Shown here piece after piece: positions 57,782-64,000 of a DNA stretch of 64,000 bases. The first letter of the stretch is position 1, and each line of letters begins with the position of its first letter. The stretch spans positions 72,283,719-72,347,718 of the forward strand of contig CM055899.1 of assembly GCA_029582155.1 (NCBI GenBank). The letters are read 5' to 3'. Source of the DNA: Panopea generosa (lineage: Eukaryota; Mollusca; Bivalvia; Adapedonta; Hiatellidae). The notes below the pieces were generated by a model. It saw only the letters and a list, made by a program, of their open reading frames with translations. It was not told where the DNA came from and ran no database searches. Made by a program: the position numbers and the translations under genes.

Positions 57782-58500
57782 CTTAACAAGTAAATATTAT
57801 ATCTGTTTATGACTGTTAAGCTAGACAAGGCTATGCTTTTGAAAGCTTACAAATGGCCCCAGACCTGTTACATGTATGTTAACAGGGCTTTTTTACCTCA
57901 TTAAACAGAGGCAGATATTCGGCTACTTCAAAATTGAAGAATCATGTTTTTTTTCTAAATAGAGGAAAAAAAATATCAATATAATTTTTTAACTGAGGTT
58001 AAATGTTAATCAGGTTATATGTACAACATAAAGGTTGCATAAAAAACAGCAAAAAAAATGATAAAAGGTACGTAACACCACCATTAGGACAATTCCTATA
58101 CCCTTGTATAGATCAACCCTGACAGATCATATATATTCTTACCCCACAGTTAAAACCAGTTCAAAAATTGTTGAGTGTATTAAGTAGAAAGATCTTTTGT
58201 GAATACAGGTATTGATATCCCTACACATGGACAAACAAATTTACATATGAATGGAATGGTTCCAAAGTACATTGCCCAAATAAGAATGTTAGAGTGCATA
58301 AATTAACATGAGAAAAATGTGCAGTGGGAAAATATATGTTAACAGCTGGCTAAGTCTGTGGAATATAATTTGCACTGTCATCGCGGATTTGAGCCCTGGG
58401 CTGCATTTAATTTGCTTAAACATTTACTTTGTTTGCAAACATTTGATAACAGAAATGAACTGAACGACATGTTCACTTTAAACGTTTGCTAGCAGATTAA
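57780..58500. other. Presumed 5' intron or upstream flank of the SPAG5-like gene
   Basis: No coding exon seen. Whether it is intron depends on an unlocated 5' UTR exon. Confidence 0.35.
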
Positions 58501-58529
58501 ACAAATCCACAAGCTGTATGCTTGTGTTT

Positions 58530-58640
58530 AATCACGTGACTGAATGGGAAGTAGAGGGACAACGCCGAGTAAATCGATTTCTGTTTACTTCCCGTTCGTT
58601 AGGTCACCGTTTGCATTTATAAACGGAGTTAACATGTTTA
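58530..58640 (-). promoter_or_regulatory. Possible promoter and 5' UTR of the SPAG5-like gene
   Basis: A small island richer in CpG than its surroundings. It has an E-box TCACGTGAC (58,532-58,540) and inverted ETS-like motifs GGGAAGTA (58,546-58,553) and TACTTCCC (58,586-58,593). On the minus strand CGGGAA|GTAAAC could serve as a donor for a 5' UTR exon. All inference; transcription start data would be needed to place it. Confidence 0.3.
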
Positions 58641-59368
58641 ACCATGCTGAACGCAGCCCTGGATGGACTGCATATTTTGGTTATCCTGTTGCATTTTATA
58701 TTGTGAAAGCCTTATATAAAGTTACCTTAATATAAAGTATTGAATGTATGAATAATTGGATATTGCAAAAGTTAGAAATAAATGCGTTTGAAGAATTTGA
58801 TAAGCATATGTCACAGTGTGTACAAAAAAGAGATGTTAAACATGAAGCAGATATATTTATCTACTGTAACAGTCTACCGCTATACTCCACTAAATATATA
58901 AATGAAAAAATCATTATGTTTTGTTTACATTTGAAAATTCATTCTTTTACTAAATCAGCAATTTTATTTATTTTTATTTTTTTATTTATTTATTTGTGAT
59001 AATATATATGTCATAAATACAAAAATACATCAAGCACATTAACATACAATAATACAGAAGCAATAACATGTATTTTAAATAATATATTAAACTAGTTAAC
59101 TATCTAATATAATATAGATCTATATCAGCTATCATAGATTAATATTTTATCTTGTTACACAATAATAATTTTGAGAACATATATGTTTCACAGGATAACC
59201 CATAAAGTTTTACAACTTATTTCCAATGGGGTCCTATTTAAAAAATAATGTCATAGATAAATATATTGGCATTTATTGCAAAACTTATGAAATTATACTT
59301 TGTTATTCATCAGATATATTTAAAATATGTATCACAGCTATAAATCCACATTAATAACAATAAAAAAG
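58641..59368. other. Stretch without recognisable feature
   Basis: AT-rich, with short open frames lacking splice context or any recognisable protein. Confidence 0.5.
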
Positions 59369-60395
59369 TTTTTCGAAAGAATATCGGACGAAGCGTACCA
59401 CTGCCAGGACGAAGCGTACCAGTTTCTAGGACGAAGCGTACCACATATAGATTATATAGGGAAAATTTAATAATATTAATGTATTGTTTGTTAAACTGTT
59501 CAAATGTGTATTATGTTATTTTTTTTTTATCTAATGTTCATCTTGTCTAATTTGCATCGATAAGTACTACAATGTAGCGAAAATAAAGCGAGAATAATAA
59601 TAAATTAAATTTTGAATAGATCTAGTATAATTTTGAAGACGTGTTAAATATTTATTTATATTTTTATTGCAGGGATCACACATGCTCTGTATCGTCAGTT
59701 GCAGAGGGGGCAGATCAATCTGGAATGGTCTTGCTGAGAATGTAGATCAGAATCAACAGACACAATTGCCGCTGACATCACAGACACTTTGTCACAGCTT
59801 CAATAAATGTAAAATGTGCTTATACTGATCGAAGAGTTATGATTTTTATTATGATATATGAAATTGTTGTAAATATTGAAATTTTAATAGGGAATGAAGA
59901 AAAAAATGTATGTCTGGCTTTAAATTATAATTATGTGCTTTATATAAAATGTGCTTATACTGATCGATGAGTTATGATTTTTATTATGAATGAATGAAGA
60001 AAAAAAATGTATGTATGTATGTTTGTGCTTATTTTATGCGTTATTATGCCAAAAAAATAAAATGCTTATATAAAAAAGAAAGTGATATATATGTTTTCTC
60101 GTTCTTTATAACCTAACTTACAATTACTTTATTGTACTGCTTTTATCATTAATCGGGATTAATTAACCTTATAATACCCATTACTACTTTCTTTTCGTCA
60201 GTTTGCTTTAATTCACCACTGATTTGAGCAAATGATACTTGTTATTCACACCTAGTTGACAACGTATTATCGAACGTCCCACCAGGTATTTACTACTATA
60301 TTATCTGTATGTGGTACGCTTCGTCCTGAAATGGTATGTAAAGGCAGTGGTACAGAAAGACAGTGGTACGCTTCGTCCTGCACCCTTTCGAAAAA
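59369..60395. mobile_element. Inverted-repeat element with GGACGAAGCGTACCAC motifs
   Basis: Left end TTTTTCGAAAG followed by three copies of GGACGAAGCGTACCA within 65 bases; the right end has two copies in reverse, two degenerate ones, and CTTTCGAAAAA. The ends align over about 80 bases. Inside, ATTTTTATTGCAG is followed at 59,672 by an exon-like, less AT-rich stretch open for about 50 codons in one frame, then by AATAAA. A direct duplication of about 135 bp (GTGCTTATACTGATCGA..) lies at about 59,815-60,020. No TSD is clear. Confidence 0.75.
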
Positions 60396-60570
60396 TAAAT
60401 AATTTAATAAAAAATGAATTCTCATTTCTCTCCTTTTTCAATTTGCATTAAAAAAAAATTTCTTCACTTCTTTTTTAAATTCATGTTGTTTTTTTTCTCC
60501 AATTTCCTTAATAGTATGGGTAATTGATTCCAATCCAAAATGCCATTATAAAAGAAAGTTGATGTAAAAC

Positions 60571-62162
60571 CAGAGAGGATTCCGGACTTTTCACTCCCAA
60601 GTCTTTTCCTCCCCTGTCTTTTCCTCCCCTGACTATTCACTCCCAATATGGGAGTGAATAGTCACCATATAGGGTGACTTTTCACTCCCATTTTTTTTTT
60701 CATTTTTCATATCATAAAAACAAAACTACAAGATTTAAAAAAGAAAATATGATGAAAATGTTGACTTTTAGAGTGTTGTGATAGGAAAAAGAATGTAATT
60801 GCTGTGCTAAATAATAAATAAAATTAAAAGAACATTTGTATTTTGTGTTTGTTTAGTACCAATTAAGTGGTTATTAAATAAACAATTAATGGTTTGTTTT
60901 CACCACCATTCCATTGATGCAACTTCATCAAAAGTATATAGCAGTTTTTATTGTTAGTTATGAAAAGATTGATTAAAAGGTTAATTTGATAATTTTCATT
61001 ACTCTAATTCAGTTGATTTGACAAACAGGATCTTTAATCTTTTTGAAATTTCTTTAATGAATAAGGTGTAATTTGATTTAAATTAAGAACTTCTATTATA
61101 TCACCTTTGATGTCCTTTGATGCTTTAATGTGACAATTAATAGAAAAAACATGCATCATTATAACAATTATCAATTGCTCAATGCAAAACTTGTAATAAT
61201 CATTGTTATATTCCCTAGTATATAATCCAAGCATTTTTGTTTTTTCATTCTTGAGTATTATTGTGCATGTTTAAATTTATACTTGTGTCATAATTGAACA
61301 AATAGTGAATTATAAAATTGTTGGATTATCTATTGTAAATGTCGCGGTCAGATTCATGTATTGACTGTTATCAGAACGTTCGTCCAAGGCAACATGGAGT
61401 GCAATGTGATTCTTGTAAAAAGTGGCAACTTAGGACTTGTAACACTGGTAAGTCTTATTAACAGAAATGTAAAGTTCAAATTTTATATATTTGTTACGAT
61501 AACTTTAATGTATTTTTCAAAAATTGTAAAAGTTTTTTTTTCTTTGTATTAATTTTGTTGTGCTTAAAATGTTTGTTTTGAATTAAAAGAGTCTAGGTAA
61601 TAATTTACCTGAATTTATATGGATCTATCTAAATAAAAAACTAAAAGAATATATACATGTATATATATGTAATAAATTAATAAATTCTTACATTTTGTTG
61701 TTTTCAATATAATCCAGCCAATGAACTTATAAGCATTAATTATTACCTTACACAACACATAAATTCTGTAATTAATATTGTGTTGCAGTAAAGTTATAAT
61801 AAATAAGTAAACCTTTTTTTTTAATATAATCTTTTTTTTTTAAATCCTCTCTTTTATAAATGCCCTCTCTCTTAAAAAAAATAAAACTCAAAACAACTAA
61901 ATTTGCATTTTCAGAGTATTAATACCTATATGGTTAGTCAATCATATACAAAAAATCCATATTAATTTTTGTATTCATAATGTCATTTTCAGTAAAAATT
62001 AAGCCTCTAAAATTTCTCATAGATTATATAAGTCAATCTGCAGAATAAAAAAGATACAGACCAAATAAATTGGGAGGGAAAAGTCACCTCTTTAATGAAA
62101 ATGGGAGTGGACAGTCAGGGGAGGAAAAGACTTGGGAGTGAAAGAGCTGGATTATGTCTCTG
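60571..62162. mobile_element. Inverted-repeat element with 7-bp TSD and a zinc-finger exon
   Basis: 1592 bp between CAGAG and CTCTG; GTAAAAC flanks both sides (60,564-60,570 and 62,163-62,169). Ends share TTCACTCCCAAGTCTTTTCC TCCCCTGACT over about 60 bases, with extra TCCTCCCCTG and CACTCCCA copies on the left. The interior is AT-rich except for the spliced exon at 61,339-61,447. A Mutator-like or hAT-like internal-deletion derivative is my best guess; the 7-bp duplication fits neither textbook value (9 and 8). Confidence 0.8.
61339..61447 (+). CDS. Zinc-finger first exon inside the transposon, gene remnant
   Basis: An ATG opens 36 codons ending at a good donor, ACTG|GTAAGT. The frame has CIDC, then QHGVQCDSCKKWQ and LRTCNTG: a C-x2-C..C-x2-C-x2-W..C arrangement. 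N-terminal fingers of this kind (..C-x2-C..WQHRTCNTG) precede MULE-type transposase domains in many mollusc predicted proteins; that link is from memory. No later exon follows in the element, so it is probably the start of a transposase gene left by internal deletion. It is the only less AT-rich island in the element. Confidence 0.55.
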
Positions 62163-62737
62163 GTAAAACTATTAACATGGAAACATGTCAGATTATATTG
62201 GTTTTACAATTGAATTTCACGGCTTTTTTTATCAATGCTGCCAGAGAAATAACATGTGAGCTTCCTGTTTAAATGTAAACAATTCACATAGCAATTACTT
62301 ACGATTCAATTTTTTACAAAATACAACTCATTTTCAAACGTATTACCCCACCCACTTTGCTATAAAGTTTTTTAGACAACGAGGGTAGACAACGATTACC
62401 GAATGGAAACTGTGTCCATTCGCGGTTTTAAGAATATATATTAAAATAGTCTATGGAGCATACATACAATAATTTGAATGCAATGGTTGCTACATGTGTA
62501 ATATCAGTTTGTTTTTGTTTTCTTTTACAGTCATTTCGAGTTCGAAGTTTGTGCCCAAATCATTGCATCTCATTGGTTGCATTTTGGTTGCATTTGGGTT
62601 CCCGCATTTTCATCACATATGATATATTGGTACCAGGCTTATATTCAAATTTTGGCTGTATCTCGCGCTTCCCGATTGCATTTTTGGGTTAGTAATACGA
62701 ATTACGTATAACCAGTCCAGGAACTGTTCGTGTTTAC

Positions 62738-62760
62738 ATCACGTGATTTTCGCGGCGAAA
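62738..62760 (+). promoter_or_regulatory. Adjacent palindromes ATCACGTGAT and TTTCGCGGCGAAA
   Basis: Two perfect palindromes abut (62,738-62,747 and 62,748-62,760), 4 bases before the candidate ATG at 62,765. The first has the TCACGTGA core bound by bHLH-zip factors such as MITF/TFE or USF; the second holds two E2F-like TTTCGC halves. So short a distance to the ATG implies either a very short leader or a site within the leader. Confidence 0.4.
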
Positions 62761-62764
62761 CAAA

Positions 62765-62867
62765 ATGGAGGCAACTCTTCGGAAAACGATGACATCGGTA
62801 ACAGATACGCTGTTTCCGGTGTCTAAATCTGCCAGAGACCCACAACAACATCAAATTTTGAAAGCTG
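62765..62867 (+). CDS. Candidate first coding exon, unidentified gene
   Basis: ATG in a strong context (AACAAAATGG) opens 34 codons plus one base to the donor G|GTAATA. Predicted start MEATLRKTMTSVTDTLFPVS, then KSARDPQQHQILKAG. I do not recognise the family. Supporting signs are a rise in CpG, the promoter-like palindromes just upstream, and the absence of transposon ends. The gene would run rightwards out of the window; no second exon is visible up to 64,000. It could be a chance frame. It is divergent from the SPAG5-like gene, 5 kb away. Confidence 0.5.
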
Positions 62868-63435
62868 GTAATAAACATAACCATTTGACTTCGTTATAGT
62901 CAGATTATTTAAAACTAAATGGCTCAATATATCATCAAAAGTAAATTATTTTCAGGTTCCAGCATGTGTGTTAAGTTCGTACCAGTTGTTGTTCGGCCTC
63001 AATTTGTAATATGGTTTCACTGAATGTTAACTGTAACAGTTAACATATTTATCAAGATATGCGGTGGTTTAATATGAACTTCTTAAAACCTATTAGGGTG
63101 ATGTGTGATATTTTCAGTTATAAGAGCTGGCTAAGACAAATATTTTATAAGCATTAAACGATTTATGACAGTAACAGACATAAAGCGCGAAGCTACAATG
63201 ATAAACATACGTTTTATTAATAAAAATCGATAGAGTCCACCTCAACACTCAATAAATGTTATAACCTCCGTGTCGGAAATGGAAATATGGCTTGAACCCA
63301 GCTTTGCTGCTATGCTATTAATTATCAACTGATAATCATGCTGATTTGGTTTCCGCAGTCTCCTCCTATACGTATATTTTCATTAAAATTTTGGTGTTTG
63401 GAGTATACTTTGAGGTTTCATTATTTTTTTTACTG
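62868..63435 (+). other. Presumed intron of the candidate gene
   Basis: No recognisable exon or repeat ends. Contains a few CpGs just after the donor, otherwise AT-rich. Confidence 0.35.
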
Positions 63436-63439
63436 TATG

Positions 63440-63990
63440 TACATATAACCAAAACTTTGAAATAGGTTTCCATTACTTTCAAAATGTCCTCAAAATCAGT
63501 TAATTCTTTTAATGGTATATGCATTATATATGCCCATTTTCCATCATTTAATATTAATCATCTAATCCATGTTACTTTTAAGGCTGCTATGAATGCAAAC
63601 ATGTTTATCATCTTAAGTCCTCCTTGACTAACTATATTCTTTAACTAGAACCGAGTGTTTATAATTTTGGACGGCCCATTCCAGATAAAACCGTAGAATA
63701 AATTATTTAATAGAATTTGGATTTGGCTTTGGAAGGGACATAAACAGATGATTTAATATTGGAAGTAGAAGGGTTTTGATAACAGTTATTTTTCCTATTG
63801 GAGTTAGATATCTACGTTTCCAAGATTTGATTAAGGTTTCTATTTATGATATTTTGTCTTTGTAATTTTTAGATATTATTTTATCAAGATCTACATCAAA
63901 GTATATTCCTAACAGTTTAAAATGTGTTATTCCCTATATTAGTTTCCATTTTGTTTAAATTGTTTCAGTACTGTATTTTTTTAGCCCTAT
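63440..63990 (-). pseudogene. LINE ORF2 C-terminal remnant
   Basis: Translated on the minus strand with frameshifts and stops, it gives DVDLDKIISKNYKDKIS, IETLIKSWKRRYLTPIGKIT, VIKTLLLPILNHLFMSLPKP and QGGLKMINMFAFIAALKVTW. This succession (WKxRxLTxxGKIxVIKxLxLP, then GGLKMxxxxxFxxALKxxWI) is typical of the region after the reverse transcriptase in L1/Tx1-like LINEs. At least two in-frame stops and one frame change make it inactive. It continues past the window end. Confidence 0.8.
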
Positions 63991-64000
63991 CCATATAACT

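Overview
The window is eukaryotic and looks like nuclear DNA of a mollusc, most likely a bivalve. It is AT-rich, its coding DNA is cut into many short exons with ordinary GT..AG introns, and most of the rest is minisatellite arrays, tRNA-derived SINEs and short non-autonomous DNA transposons of kinds I associate with bivalve genomes. No bacterial features are present. The organism call is inference; no species can be named from the sequence alone.

Layout. (1) Positions 1-4504, plus strand: the last exons of an ANKFY1 (rabankyrin-5) homologue, ending in a C-terminal FYVE domain that is split by a 2.9-kb intron full of two minisatellites. (2) About 4.5-21.1 kb: no convincing gene. It holds SINEs, MITEs, a 59-bp satellite (10.9-12.0 kb) and a 1.3-kb element with internal repeats of about 165 bp (19.1-20.4 kb). 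(3) 21,103-57,688, minus strand: one large gene. I could assemble 21 exons whose splice phases all agree, giving a 1489-residue coiled-coil protein. Its C-terminus, a middle segment and its N-terminus resemble human SPAG5/astrin, a spindle and kinetochore protein. Its introns hold a 23-bp minisatellite with higher-order structure, a 28-bp minisatellite, and many transposons, several of them nested. (4) About 57.7-62.7 kb: the gene's upstream region and two adjacent inverted-repeat elements, one of which carries a spliced zinc-finger exon. (5) 62,765-62,867, plus strand: a candidate first coding exon of an unidentified gene, directly behind two perfect palindromes. (6) 63.4-64.0 kb: a decayed LINE fragment on the minus strand.

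The two recognised genes converge (ANKFY1 on plus, SPAG5-like on minus) and nothing suggests that they work together: one acts on early endosomes, the other on the mitotic spindle. The most unusual material is (a) an exact 23-residue repeat built around a Cys-Ser-Pro core in the SPAG5-like protein, (b) four unrelated repeat families that share one terminal architecture (ACAAGA, hairpin, CTC-type block ... hairpin, GAG, CTAA or a variant), (c) a MITE pair with 5-bp target duplications, proved by an empty site in the same window, and (d) two neighbouring elements that each carry exon-like cargo.
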